A stretch of 64,000 nt of DNA from Cyprinodon diabolis. Lineage: Eukaryota; Chordata; Actinopteri; Cyprinodontiformes; Cyprinodontidae. The translations under genes were made by a program, and so were the position numbers. The stretch is taken from NCBI GenBank assembly GCA_030533445.1, contig CM060069.1:31854337-31918336 (forward strand), given 5' to 3'. Positions 1 through 22,086 of the stretch are shown piece after piece. How positions within the stretch are numbered: the stretch's first letter is position 1; each line of letters begins with the position of its first letter. The notes under the pieces were generated by a model, which saw only the letters and a list, made by a program, of their open reading frames with translations, made no database searches and was not told where the DNA came from.

Positions 1-1730
1 CAAACCATGGATCCTTACAGCTCCAGCACCTATCATGCTCAAAAAGTGGACTGAATTTGGTTGATGCAGCCATTGGCGATTTGCTTTGCTTAGTCCTTGG
101 TGCTTCCTGTTAAGCTTATACCTCTTTTCTTTTTTTTTTCTTTTTTTTTCTACAGAGAGGTTAACTTTATCACTAATAAACTGTCCGTATGCAAAGTTTC
201 TAATCAATAACGAGGATTATTACAATAAGCTCTTCAGATGATTACAGCAGCGAGAGTGGAGAAACCCAACAAATTCTGGAGTATTTCTATCATAAAGAAC
301 TTTAGCATGTGATAGTTTTGAATAGCTGGAGGGTGAAGAAACATTTACATTCTTAAAGCCAACCTCTGTTTTACATCCATCATGTGAATGCTAAACAAGA
401 GGGTGTTAGATAAAAATGGTTAGGCTGGAGACAAAACCAGAGATGGACTGAACGATACTAATACTGAACGATACTAATAAACCTGAAATGGTAGAATTAT
501 GACAGCTATTGTGATGAACTTGATAAATGAACACATTAATTTGATATATTAAAGCAGCAAAGTATAAGTTTGAGATTTCTTAAATGTTTTTTAGGTCAAT
601 GTAAAGCACATCGGTGCTCTATGCTGGCTTGTTCTTTAAAAATGAATTTGTGTAACTTGAGAGGGCGGAATCTGTTGCTGCCTAAGCTGTGTGACCCAGA
701 GTGCTGTTTACGGCCCTCTGAGCTCTTAAACAGGAGTGCTAGCTAAACCAAGGTGCTTGTTGGGCATTAAACAGATGACTGTTAACATGTTCAGATATAT
801 TTAGACTTGGACAACTTTTATTGTCATATTGTATACACTCCGTGTATACAAAGTGAAATTTCGATTTCTACAGCTCTCATGGCATTTCCATTTCTTAAAG
901 TGCAGCAGAGATCAAATGTAAACGATGTGGGAGGAAAAAAGTTGTGCAAAAAAAAAAAACGCTTTGATATGGAAGTTCAGAGCATTCAATATATATGGTG
1001 CAACTTTGCAGTGTTTTTGTTTGATGTTGTCAGTGTTGTCGGTTTCACTGATGTAGGATTTAATCTGGAGGGATAAATGTGGCCTTGTCCTCAGAAAGAA
1101 CGCCAGCACTTCTCATTCTGCTGGTCCTAAGGGGTCTGCTATCGGTTTCCAAAGCATGGAGGGAGACCGTTTCATTTAGACAGTGCAGCGCTGCCAGTGA
1201 CCTTTCAGGGGTGTTAAATGTGGGATTTTCAGGTATAGCCAGCCATACTATCTAAATTTTAACTTGTTTCAGTTTTCAGTTCTATTTTCTACATGTGGTA
1301 CTGGTCTCTGTTCCCACTAATTATACCCTTAACAGCACTTTAGTGTGCAAGACAGGATATAATGTGTAGAATGGATGCAGCCGGGTTATTTTTAAGTGTT
1401 TGTTTCTTTGATCGGTTTGCTTCCATTAGCAGCTTTCACTTTGATTGTTTTTTATTCTTTTTTATTTTTTGGGGGCTTTTGTGCTTTTTATATTGCATCG
1501 TTTTACATAATCAAAATTTGAGAATGATTTAGGAATCTTCATTGATCTGGTAAAATAGGAAACATAACATTTTCATCCCTTCCTCAAGTGCACCCCTTTG
1601 TACTTTTTTGTCAGAGATAATTTGGTCCATCAGTTTAAAAAATATGTGTTCTGGCTTTAATGTGTCTGGAAGTCATGTCAGCTGTTTATGGTCCAGTTTT
1701 TGCTCTTCGATTGGCCACCCGTGTGGTACT

Positions 1731-2618
1731 TAGGGTTGGGAATTGATAAGATTTTCATGATTCCGGTTCCCTTATCGATTCTGTAAAACGATTCGATTCT
1801 CATCGATTCTATGAAACAATGAACTTGGTAAGTGCACAGTGACATTCGTCTACCTTCGCCTGGGACATTCTATTTCTGCCTGCCTCTGAGAAAACAAAAG
1901 GCAGTGAACGGTAGCTGCCAGCCTCTGAGCCAGCGAGGCTCCCCGTCTTGTCACAGACATCTAAATCTAATGGAGAAGCCATCCGTTATATGAAAAAGCA
2001 TTACTACACAATTTGGGGAAATAAACTAATCTCTCCCTGATTTAAATAAACGAGCGTCACTTTTCTCTCGCCCACTAAACTGCAGAGCAACTTTGTAGCA
2101 TGTTTAATAACCCCAAAGCGAGGTAGGAAATTGGTTTATTTCCAGAAATGGCATATGGTTTACTAGGAACCACATTATCACAGCCAGTGATATAAAAGTA
2201 GCTACTTGCCACCAGTTACCTTCCATGCTGGATCTTAACTTTAGCTTCTGTCCGGACGGCATCAAAAACACGGCATTTGTTAAAATGTATGCCATGTTGT
2301 GTTCACAGGTGTTTCTGCATGTTGGACGTTATTGCCACTTTACATCCAAACTTTCGATCGGTTTACCCGATGGGACTCCATTTTTTTGTTTTGCTTTTCT
2401 AGACTTACGCCTGGTCACGTAGTACTTGCTTACTGAATGCCATGTGCGTAGCTTACGTAAAAAAAGTGACGTAAGTCGTGCTGCCCAGCGCAGTGATAGC
2501 CTCTGGTGCTGCCTGGAACTGTTAAAAGAACCGTTAAGCGAGTTGCCAAACGGTGCCATGGAATTGGAACACACAGAACCGGTTCTGAACACGAACCGGT
2601 TTTCGATTCCCATCTCTA
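1731..2618. mobile_element. Non-autonomous hAT-type element (MITE)
   Basis: The left end reads tagggttgggaat and the right end, reverse-complemented, reads tagagatgggaat, giving imperfect terminal inverted repeats. The 8 bases just outside (1723-1730 gtggtact, 2619-2626 ttggtatt) match at 6 of 8 positions, as expected of an old 8-bp hAT target duplication. The subterminal sequence repeats gattc/cgatt words. No transposase is visible; the reading frames inside are short and unlike hAT transposase. The boundaries are read by eye. Confidence 0.7.
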
Positions 2619-4467
2619 TTGGTATTTTAGGGCTACATTGCAAGGCTAGTGGAAGGTTCTTCTATGATGTCAGCTAACAGGTCGTTTATCTTTGGGCAGC
2701 CGATGAGGAAGGAAGGGAAGAAAAGTCCCTGTTTTAAGGCCGTTAACACAGTTTAAAAAAAAAAACAACAAAAAAACTATATAGAGCGTTCTCTTTAAGA
2801 CCAAGGGCAAACCATTTCCCACATGGATTTGAAAATTGGGTCACTCCAGAACACTTTCAGTGCAATATTGTAAAATTTTATTAGCATTGTGAAAAAGAAG
2901 TACTGTCTTGTAGCAATTATATTTTGCTTTGGTTTTAAACTTTTACTAAGAAAAGTATATTTTATCTGGAGCTTATTTTAATGTACCCTTATCTATTATC
3001 CTTCATTTTTTTACTCAAGAGTTTTATTTGCCTTTACTCGTCTCATATGACTTCCAAACCATCCCTTTTTTACAGTGTAAGTGGGTTACCGTGACCCTAT
3101 TCCCAGTATACCCCAGTGAATAGAAAATTAGCAGGGTGTCCTTTTTTTCTCTATTGGTTAGAGGCTTTCTAATTAGTGACTTTTTGTTAGAAGCTTCCCA
3201 CAGGCTTTGAGTGCATCATCTTCTTCCCTCTCCTGTTTTTTAAAGGGATATAGCCGTGATAGATAGTAAACCATTGACACCAAATAAGGTAGAACAGCCC
3301 ATCCAGGCCATGAGCATGACTATAGAGGCAACACGTATTACTCTAATACCTTGTGAAAACAAATTTCTACAGAATCAGGACCTCATTTGTTTACTTTCCT
3401 GCCCAGATGCTTATGCAGTATGTTTCTCTGACTTGAGTCCATTTCTTCATGGAGGAAGTGAGTTCTAATGGTCTTGTGTGAATGGTCAAATTTAATGAAC
3501 TGTCTGGATGCAGTCACATGTGGCACTGTTTCTATTTTAGCTCATCTCAAGGCGAGGGATATCCTTACTTTAAACAGATGTTCTAATCATCCCCCTCCCC
3601 TTATTCCAGCTGCATGTCTTCAAATGATCAAAATAGTTTTCCCATTTTTGGGCGTACAGTTTAACAAACTCATCTAAACCCACTTTTTCCTCTCCTCCAA
3701 CAGGCACAGCAGAATCCTTAGGGTTGGTTTACATGTCTGTCACCACTCTGTACTGTCCAGAGAGTGATCTCAAAAGCGCCTCCGAGTCATCGCTTTTATC
3801 TTCGCCCTTTCAAGCTGTGTGATGTCAAAGTGAATGGAAAATATCTCTGGAACAGTGCCAGCTCCGTTCTGGTTTTTCAGTAAATTTGTCTAAAAATAAG
3901 CCATGAATAATCAAATGATGGCCTCTAGATATAATTCTTTTATGCATCTCTGCTGGTTTTTACTTTTTAAAGAGGTTTTAATGTTTTTTGTTGAGGGAAA
4001 GAAAGACATTTTTATTAAATTACAAGATACATGTTGAACCCTGCTTATCAGCATTTCTCCCTTTTCATTTAACCCAAGCCAAGTAAAGCTTCATCTTTAT
4101 AGGTCTAGTAAAAGTCTGCAGCTTCTCTTGTGCCTTAAGATTCAAACGAAGATCTGTGCTTGAAATATGTTTACATTTCAAGTTTATTTTATTGCTGGAG
4201 CCTTCTTTTTGAGGACAAAAAAAACAAAAAAACATCCTGAATTCTATTAGTGGTTTGTTCTCGTCTGAGTGAATCATTATTAATGCTGAAAGTGTGACCT
4301 TTTCCTGATGCCTCTAACACAAAACTGTTATCTTATTACTCTCCGAAGATAGCTGTATTAGTGTTAGTCAGCTTTTTGATTCAGCCGCTGTCCACCTTTT
4401 GTTTTGCTTTTTAAGGTTGTACTTTTTGTTTTTGGTCCAATTTGAATTTGGAGAATTGGGTTTTAAC

Positions 4468-5130
4468 TAGGTATGCACCGATCCACATTTTTCACCTCTG
4501 ATACGATACCGATATTTGAAGTTTAATGTCGGCCGATACCAAAAACAGCACTGAATTATTATCTAAAAAGGGTTTTATTGTGTGAAAAAAAAACTGGGAT
4601 AATTCTTCTGTGCATATGATTTGATTTCCCTTTTGGTAAAAAAATAAATAAATAAAATAGGAAACAACCCAAATATAAATGTTATGACTCATTTATTTAA
4701 CAACTGTGCACAAAATCTTAAACCAAAAGTTCTCTGACTTGGTCAACATGTAAAAAAAAAAAAAAAAGTGTCATTATCAAGCATTATCTCTGTGATTTCT
4801 TTGGCCTGTATACTGTCACATGGACATATTTCACTTCTTTCCTGTGCTTACATCAAAGTTAGCTGCTTCCTGCTGCTTCCTTTTTGTTTGCTAAGTCCTA
4901 TATCTCAACATGTTCCTTGTTATTAAACTTTTGGACATGTTTCATTAAGTTGGTGGTGTTATAGTTTGAAGATTTAACATCGCCCCTCGGAACATTTCTC
5001 CCACGTATATTGCACGTAGCCATTGGGGTAGTAGGCTGAGAGAGTCAATTGTCACAGATACCGATCTACTTTTTTTTTTTCTTTATACCTGGACCGATAC
5101 CAAAAAAAATATCGGATCGGTGCATCCCTG
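4468..5130. mobile_element. Non-autonomous hAT-type element with perfect 8-bp TSD
   Basis: The ends are taggtatgcaccgatcc and, reverse-complemented, cagggatgcaccgatcc. An identical 8-bp flanking duplication gttttaac lies at 4460-4467 and 5131-5138. Internal sequence near both ends repeats the words gccgatacc and ataccgat. These are hallmarks of hAT superfamily MITEs, common in fish. The 663-bp element is too small to encode transposase. It sits in the atp2a2 intron. Confidence 0.85.
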
Positions 5131-5245
5131 GTTTTAACGTCACATCAGGTATTATTTACTTGAAATTAGGTTCTTGATACAGTAGGAAAAGGTTGTGAGT
5201 GTAAACATTTCAAGACTTAATTTTATTTTTTTGTCCATTGTCTAG

Positions 5246-5400
5246 TTGTTGCATCCCTCCATCTATCTATCCATTGTTATAGATCCACCTGTTCTATATC
5301 TGTTATGCATCCATTTTGATATTTTTTCTATTCACCAATTCATCTGTTCTACATCCATTCATATATTCATTATCTATTGTCTGTCAATACTTTTATCCTT
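5246..5400. repeat. Decayed CATC/CTAT-rich simple repeat
   Basis: Repeated but diverged words of the type ccatctatctatcc and catccattcatat recur through this stretch. It looks like an eroded tetranucleotide microsatellite. It is not a gene, although a hydrophobic open frame results from the pyrimidine bias. Confidence 0.45.
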
Positions 5401-5659
5401 ACTTTCCTTCTTTTCTTCTGTGCTTCCTTTTCTTCTCCAGCTTCCTCATGATTTTCTGTTGAAGTCTCACTGCTATAGAAAGTTGCCATAAAGCTGTTTT
5501 GAATGTGTGTATTTATTCTGCGGCTAAATGGTGTGAAAGGTCAGAACTTTTGTTAAGATAAAATCCTTGAAGAATATGCATTTATGCCATCAGTCGTATA
5601 AGATCTCTGGTTATGCGTCTTTTTACTTGTGAATGCAGCTAAAATGTAAGATCTCTTAA

Positions 5660-14670
<9,011 letters not shown>

Positions 14671-15812
14671 CTGACTTTAGCACAACCATAACTTTTTTTT
14701 TTCCATTCCTCCCCCAACCCTCACCCACTGCCATCACTTCTCCTTGTGCATCTCTCTGCCTTCCTAATTGTCCATAGCTACCGCACGCGCGTGTGTGCGT
14801 TTGTAGAGTTAGTTGTGTGTGAATGTGTGAGCTTGAGTGCATGAGAAGAACCAACTGTAAATCATGAAATGCAACAAATAATATAAAGAGTTAACATTTA
14901 AGTTGCCTGTTTGAGTTGGGAATGGCTGAGGCTTGAAGTGACTCTCATAGCTTTGGACTTTGTTGCTGGTTTAAAAGAAAAAAATAGTTTTGCCAGTTTT
15001 TTTTTTTTTTTTGTCATGTTGCCTTGCAGGTATGTTTTAATTATTAGGATCTGCATTCTGTCCCATGTCACTACTGTTATAATTTTGTTTAGGTTCCTGT
15101 TCTTCGGAACACAAATTGAAGATATCAAATCTGTTGATCTGTACAGAGATTGAACACTATTTTATGCATTTTTTTTAATGGCTTTGTAAATTGTTTAACC
15201 AGTGTGGCTTAGAGATACCGCCTTGATTTATTTTTTGTTTACCATTGTGTCTTTAGTATAAATTCAAAACTGTCTGAGAGGACAAGCTCCATTTGGCAGA
15301 CAAGAAACAAGGGAAAGGTTTGGGATGCTCGGCTTAAAGAAACAGCAAAACAAAACAGGGAAACAAAAAAGTGCTGCATGTCCTGTGACCATGCATGAAT
15401 TATACCCAGTTTCATTTCTAATTTAAGATGTGTACGTCCCCCTCCATTAAAGCATAAACAGCTTTGTGTAATCATTTTTTTTTTTATATTGATTAAAATT
15501 AAGTCATGTTTTTCTGCACTGGGCAGAGCACAGCTACCTCAATATGATGAAAAAAATGCTTTTTTTTTTTTTTTGCTCATCTCAAGATGATTCCCTCAAC
15601 ACGTCTTGTTAAAAGATAAAATCCGAGGTGTGCCCCCTACCTTCTTGTGCAGAAAACGTAAAAACATCTTCCTTCCCCTTTAACGTTTTTTTTTAAAGTT
15701 GTGTCTTGTTTGTATTGATTGTGACATTCTTTAACTTAATTTACTTTAGCGACAGAGCTGGGTGCAGTTTGTTGTTACCATCTCCGTAGTGTTTGATTCA
15801 AAGGACAGTACA

Positions 15813-15818
15813 AATAAA
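15813..15818 (+). terminator. atp2a2: Candidate poly(A) signal AATAAA
   Basis: This is an AATAAA hexamer about 1.1 kb after the atp2a2 stop. T-rich sequence follows within about 60-70 bp. It is one of several candidates. Confidence 0.35.
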
Positions 15819-16804
15819 ATACTAAAACAAGTGATCCAAATGAACATTGATTGTAGATCAAAACCCCAAATGTGTAGTCGTTTTTTTTTTTATTCTACAC
15901 AAGAAATACACTCATATCACCCTTTGAATCAAGTGTTGTCTGTCTTCATTTATGTTTGATGCTGTTTTATAATTTCCAGTGTTCTTGTGTGTATATATTA
16001 CAATAATTTAAGAAACATCAAAGCTTTAGGTTTTCAGACTCGAGAGTAGACGTTTGACCATTAACTTGAATTTGTGGATATTTTCCGAACTAAAGCATGT
16101 TTTTAGGTAGAAGCCTGTTTGTTCTCACTGCCTGTTTGCCCTAACAAAGGTGTGCTTCTTTTTCTTTAAATGCCTTCCATTGGCTCTCCTATCATTAGAG
16201 TGAGTATCCATTTCTTATATCCACCATATACTGAGCCTAAAATGAACTCTTACTCCTCAACCTCTTCCATATTTAGTCAATTCCAACTACAAACGGTGTA
16301 TTCTACATGAAAGACGAACACAAAGTACATAAATATTAAGTGGGAGGAACATGGACTCAATAGCTTTTTATACAACTTTTGTTACAATGATGGCGCTAAA
16401 TCTCCCTCTTTGAAATTGATTTCTCTGGATCAATTTTCCACTATTTACTAAATCTCGATTTAGTTGCGAACTTTCACTAAATCGTTCTTATTTATATGCT
16501 TTGGTTTATGCGATTCAGTTTGCTTTGTTTTTAACTGCCATTTATCAACCGTCTTGTTCCTGCTGCAGACAATTAGTTACATTTTGTCTTACATAATTTG
16601 AGCTGTGAATTGCTGAAGTCCATCCATCTTCACCATGTGCCTCTCGGCGGATTCTGATTGTATGCAGTTGTGCTAAACTATATATATACTATATAAACTA
16701 TATTTCTGAAAAATAGTCTAATTAGAGCTCCTTCAGATGTTTAAAAGCTTGGGGTCCATAACCCCAAAGTCTAAGGCAGTCAGAACAGCTGTAATACTGT
16801 TTCA

Positions 16805-16810
16805 AATAAA
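16805..16810 (+). terminator. atp2a2: Candidate poly(A) signal AATAAA
   Basis: This is an AATAAA hexamer about 2.1 kb after the atp2a2 stop. A GT-rich stretch lies about 65 bases further on (tgctttgtgttggtgtctc). Confidence 0.3.
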
Positions 16811-18276
16811 ACAGTTTTCAGTGGTAACTGAATACAAATACAGGCCAAAAACACTGTCCACTGTAACAATGTTCTGCTTTGTGTTGGTGTCTCTCATCAC
16901 AAGAAAATTACACCAAAGTTTGTGACTTGAATGTGACTAAATATGTGAAGAGTTTAAGGTGTATAATAACCTTTAGAGGCGCTGTACATTAAAAACACTC
17001 CCTTATTGAAACATTTCAGCATTTTCTTTCATTTAGATGCAATAATTTTGCAGATATATCTTCATATGTGAATTTACATATGCAAGAAAAGTAATCATGG
17101 CATCATTCACCACATCTCACCTTACTGAACGTCACTGTGTGCTGTACTGTTCACCTCTGACACTTGCTTAAATATATACAGTAAACCTCAAATATACATT
17201 TTGCATATATGTATATATATACTTTTTTATTTTTTAGGTTTGCTCTCTGATGATGTTTCTGCTTTTCTCCTAGGTCGGTTTTCATAACTTTTGGCAATCA
17301 GAGCAGAATGAGAAGTTGGAGACTCCTCTTGCCACTAGGTGTGTGCTCACTGCTTATACGCATAATTTTGCTCACTGCAGACACCGTGACGACCAGCAGC
17401 ATACATACACACGGGTAATAAGAAGGTGTTTTCTAAATGTGTACAATTATCCTGCTAGTTGCCCCCAATCCCCCTCCCACAGTATAACGCAAACAGTGGC
17501 ACACAACTCTGTATATGCTAATGTAGGACATTGATCCAGCTATATGTGCAGGGATGTCCTCAAAACATCCCCTCCTGAATCCTCCTTGCATGAAAATCTT
17601 CCATAAGTAGCTCGTCAGTCGCATAAGATCGGTTTTGCAGAAGAAAAAATTGTGTTGAATGGTCTTAGCTGTACATCAGTGTACAAAAAACATTCATGCA
17701 TGCTTTTCAGCTGTATGTAGGCTTTACAAATTTGTATTTATAGATTCTAATGTATAATATACTCAAAATGACGTGAGAATTTTAAGAAGGAAAAAGAAAA
17801 GTTGTAAAATCACTTTTTATTGTAATGGTTTTGGGTCATTTGCACAATGTTGGACATGGATAAATGATTCATGCTGAATTTGACTGTGCTTAACTTTAGC
17901 TGTTGTTTTTCTTTTAAATAGCATTTTGTTTTTTAACTTATTTTTATCACATCACCTAATGTGAGAATACCGCTCACTCTGCCAGTTAACTCCATAATTA
18001 GCCGTTAGAGAGTTTAGGTTAACAGACTGTCGCTCATTTCTCAGTGAAACCTGCAATACAGCTCCTTTTAATTTTTCTTATGCCTTGACATTCCTATAAT
18101 TATGTATCTTTATCAACTGGTGTAAAACTGTGATTTAATGTGAGGGACCCTGTATGGTCATCTCCTGACACCCGGTTGGAAAAAAAAAAAAGATAACCAT
18201 ATGTAAACGTCAATCATTGCTGAAGGCTGATAATGATTGTACAGTACATACATTACTGAGGTTGTTGTTTCAGGTA

Positions 18277-18282
18277 AATAAA
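18277..18282 (+). terminator. atp2a2: Candidate poly(A) signal AATAAA
   Basis: This is an AATAAA hexamer followed within about 30 bp by tctctgttttgttttttt, a good GU/U-rich downstream element. I consider it the best candidate for a distal atp2a2 3' end. Confidence 0.45.
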
Positions 18283-18466
18283 ATAATTTAGTATTTCATT
18301 CGTCTCTGTTTTGTTTTTTTCACACAGGTAAAGCCAAAATAAGAAACTAATATTTTGTGGCATCCATGATAAAGATTAGTAAAAGACCTCAGATTCTTTT
18401 TTGGAAGTAGAATACCTCTTACTGAAAGAAATTAGAATGAAATGTATTTATTTTACGTGTATACAT

Positions 18467-18821
18467 TATGGCTGCAACTAAGGATTATTTTGCAAATTGA
18501 TTAATCTGTTGATTCTTTTTCGATTAATCTGAAAGCTGTTGTTCCTTAAAGAAGACATTTTGCAAAATTAAAACAAATGAAAACAAAGCTTTTCCACTTG
18601 AGTTGTGAATAGAGCATTTTGACAGATGAAAAAGATTTTTATCTTAAATGCAAAAATGTTTTCATATTTTTTTTATTACAACTTTAGCATAAGGTTGGTT
18701 GCTCTGACAGCTAAAGGCATGTTTTAGAGTCCCTACACTCCAGTTAACAATTGATTAGTTAATTAGTTGACAATTATTTCAATAATTGATTAATCACAAT
18801 CCATTAAATGTTTCAGCCCTA
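18467..18821. mobile_element. hAT-type MITE (GGCTGCAAC family)
   Basis: The ends are tatggctgcaact and, reverse-complemented, tagggctgaaaca. Flanking 8-mers gtatacat (18459-18466) and atagacat (18822-18829) agree at 6 of 8 positions. The subterminal sequence is rich in gattaatc words. A partial relative lies at 30214 in the bcr intron. It has no coding capacity. Confidence 0.7.
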
Positions 18822-19265
18822 ATAGACATTACAGCTGGATGCTATTTTCCATCCTACCGTTACAGTGAGACGGATTTGGTATTTAAGTGGAACTGTGTGA
18901 GCCTACGTAATTTGAGATCTGGGTTTTCTAATAAATGGGATTTTTCCTCACACTGAAAAAATATTTAGAGGTATGTATTGTGTAAGGTTTAAGAGTATTC
19001 AATGGGATGCATTTATTTTGAAGGCATATTCTACGCCATTATCTTTTGGCCAAGCTGGTCAGCGACTTTGTCTTAAAGAGCACTAACGGGATTGAATTTA
19101 ATCAAACTTACCATTGTAAATTTTTTTAATTTTCTTTTTTAGTGTCTGAAATATGTCAACGTTTTATTTTTTGCTCTAAGTGCAATATTGCAAAGCTCTA
19201 AGACCTCCCGCTTGTGCCTTTGGTTGTATAATTTCAAAATAAAAAGTAGATCTTTTATGGATCTC

Positions 19266-20010
19266 TTCCCACTGACTTAAATGTTGAGATAGGCATCATC
19301 ACCTTAGAGGCAGCCAGACCTGTTTACATAGGGGGAAAAAACTTCCTTGTGTTTTTACATAACTAAATATTTGCTTTAAAACTAGAAAAGCCTAATTTGG
19401 AGAAGTTAAAATAAGCAATGCATCAGGTATATACTAATATGTTATTATTACCCATTATATATAATATATTTGAAAAAATAAGGCAACTTTTACTCTTACA
19501 GTGGTGAATGTGGTATGGTCATAAATACCTTTAGCAAGTATTTATGGTATTAGAGCAACCTAAACTTACATATTTACAGGTCCTTTACAGTGAAACGAAG
19601 TCTAAAAGGAAATCCCATCTTCTTGCTCAAATCCATCATGTCTGGTATCGAGAAAGAGCTTTCCAGTGATTCTCATTGTTGTTCAGTTATGTTAAAAAAA
19701 TCCCTAAAATTGATTATTATACAATTTTTGTATATAAAGGTTGAATGATTATATGCACATAGAGTCATTCAGTGGATATCAGTATTTTATTTGAGTAGAT
19801 TCCTTTATATGAGGTAAAAAATACATTTAGTACACTTTTGGCACATCTGACTAATCTGCCAAAGGACAGGCGTGCCTGCTTGTCTGTCAAAATGCTGACT
19901 TATAGAAACTGATGCATCTGAGTTTTCAAAAGGATTTTTTAATTATTTGGTAATACTTGGAAAAAAAAACATTTAATCACAAATAAATCAGACATACAGA
20001 GTTGCAGTAG

Positions 20011-20053
<43 letters not shown>

Positions 20054-20340
20054 GTCTTACTTTTACACAGGTACCAGCGATTTTCCTTTAGACCAGATAT
20101 CCGTGGAGCTGTTCTTGATTTATTTCAGGTTTGTATTTTCAGGCTGAAATCTATTAAAACATGTAGGGCTTAATAGGTTAGAAAACTTTGCACAGAACTA
20201 GAGACAAAAAAAATGTGCATGCTCGGTTGTTTTTAATAGTGTAAGATCGCTAAAATATAATAGCAATCTTCTTCCATATAGAGAATGAGTATAATAGTAT
20301 TCCCAGTTTAAATTATAGGTAGGTTTATTGTCATGTAAAG
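19266..20340. other. Intergenic, no gene seen
   Basis: This is AT-rich intergenic sequence between atp2a2 and the SINE at 20341. The only distinct feature is the AT dinucleotide run at 20013-20049. No exon, RNA gene or TE end could be supported. Confidence 0.5.
20013..20049. repeat. (AT)n microsatellite
   Basis: This is an uninterrupted AT dinucleotide run of 37 bases. Confidence 0.95.
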
Positions 20341-20565
20341 GGGAGTGTTGGCCTAGTGGGTGAGAGCAGTGCACTTGTGTTCTGAGAAGGTTGCAATTAC
20401 CTGTTTTTTTCCCCCACAGCCTCCACTCTGGGTTCCTGAGCAAAACCCTCAACCCATACTGCTCCCCGGGCACCACACAATGGCAACCCACTGCTTCCTG
20501 GGGGGGATGGGTTAAATGCAGAGAGATAATTTCTCCAATATGAGGTCAATAAAGTTCAATAAAAT
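20341..20565 (+). mobile_element. tRNA-derived SINE
   Basis: The left part has a tRNA-like A box (tggcctagtggg) and a degraded B-box region (ggttgcaattacc) some 40 bp on. The body carries ctccccgggcaccacac and atgggttaaatgcagag, words recurrent in fish tRNA-SINEs. The 3' tail contains tcaataaagttcaataaa. Orientation is plus. The exact family is not determined. Confidence 0.65.
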
Positions 20566-20770
20566 TTCAGTTATGTTATCTACTGGGTAAATGATGGGCA
20601 AAAGTCCAGGGGTGGTCCTGGCATACTAACTGTCTTGTGTTGGGAAAATGTTTCCTAGGCTACTAGTTGTTGTAATAGAACTAGTAAAACTGAGGCGAGG
20701 TGGGTAATTTCTCGGGTCAATTTAGTATGATCTATATGATGCAGATTTAAAAATTACTCCCAAGATTTAA

Positions 20771-21514
20771 CAGGGGTGGAGCTAGATGGGGGGCCAGGGG
20801 TGGCCATGGCCACCCTTAGCCAATCATTGACCACCCCTACCATTTTTTCTCTCTAATACGGACGGTGGTAGCTGTAATACTCTTAAGTGGAATATTCAAA
20901 ACATTTTAATTTATCATATATTACTTATTATTTTTTCATATATTCATAATTACTTGACAACAAAACACTGTGTTTAATTACACATCAAAGCTTAGCATAG
21001 ATTTTGTCTAAAGGGGTAAAGAGAAAATTATGTCTCTCTGCAAGTCATCTAGGAGTTGTAACGTTTCTAATCTTAATGAATCAGAAGGATATAGGAACAC
21101 CTTGATATGTTCATTTTTCATCTACTGATGCAACTCCTAACGTATCACAGGAGTCTTCAGTGAAATCGTAGATAAATAACTATTTTCATAAAAACTTATT
21201 AAATTATGTAAGTATTAGTACATGTAAATATCAATTTTATGCAGAATTATTATTGATAAAAGTAGGTCAGTAATGACAATAGAAAAGATTTTTGCCCCAG
21301 AACTCAAACCTGAAAGAATTTAATCCACTATACCTTTTATCTAGAAAGTTTAAATATCTGTGTCTATTTGTCAGCAAAAGCTGTAAGAAAGGATAGTTTG
21401 TCTTATCTTTGGTCTGACCCTGAGGTTCTGGTGCCTATCCACTATCAGCCACCCCTCAGTGTACATTGGTTATTGCCTGGCCACCCTTATAAACATTTTC
21501 TAGCTACGCCTCTG
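20771..21514. mobile_element. MITE with 7-bp flanking repeat
   Basis: The ends are caggggtggagctagatgg and, reverse-complemented, cagaggcgtagctaga. The flanking gatttaa is repeated exactly at 20764-20770 and 21515-21521; with one mismatch this extends to 8 bp (agatttaa versus ggatttaa). Ggccacccct/tggccaccctt words recur near both ends. It is probably a hAT-like non-autonomous element. The interior is AT-rich and non-coding. Confidence 0.7.
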
Positions 21515-21706
21515 GATTTAAAGTCACAATTGTAAATCCAAGTCTGAGAGTGAAGATTCGTTTTAACTTTCAAATACAGGCTTTTGACAATAAGTAACAT
21601 GGGCCTATCAATTTCCAAGTTGTAGTTTTGTGGGTTTTTAAAAAGGAATTGTGATAATTCTTACTTTTTCCTCACTGAATAGAAACGGTGTTGGTAAATA
21701 TTTCCC

Positions 21707-21718
21707 CCACCAGGGGGC
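21707..21718 (+). promoter_or_regulatory. CTCF core-like motif between atp2a2 and bcr
   Basis: The bases ccaccagggggc match the CTCF core CCASYAGRKGGC at all 12 positions and are followed by ac. The site is in the intergenic gap, 1.3 kb upstream of the bcr start codon. That is a plausible place for a domain boundary between two unrelated genes. Some fish repeats carry the same word, so it could be repeat-derived. Confidence 0.45.
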
Positions 21719-22086
21719 ACTGTTGAGTTAGTTTTGCAGCAGATTCTATTCAGATAACCGCGCTCACTATTCAGAAGCCAAAACCAGTCTTAAAAATAAA
21801 CCAAAAGGTAGTAAACTATATTAATGGAGATTAATATTTCAGAAATGAACCTGTAGATTTGGAGATTAAATTATTATTAGTGTTTATCAGTTGATATACA
21901 TTAGATTGTTGATGTGATTGGAGGGTAAGTGAAAAATTAAAACAGCCTTGCTGGAATAATCGCAGATTTGAGCCTTATTTTGGGAGAAATGAATAAAATC
22001 TGGAAGTGGAATGAAGGTGCTGCCTCCATGCTCTGTCTCTTTAACCAGTACACTCACTGCCCCCCTGGTCCCTCCCATTCTTCCAG

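Larger units (their letters stand above)
14671..19265 (+). other. atp2a2: Probable atp2a2 3' UTR and downstream flank
   Basis: Downstream of the stop is AT-rich, T-run-rich sequence with no coding exon. Canonical AATAAA signals in plausible settings occur at 15813-15818, 16805-16810, 18277-18282 and 19238-19243. Mammalian SERCA2b messages also have long 3' UTRs, but the true end here cannot be set from sequence. A MITE (18467-18821) lies inside the far part, which favours a 3' end at or before about 18.3 kb. Confidence 0.5.
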
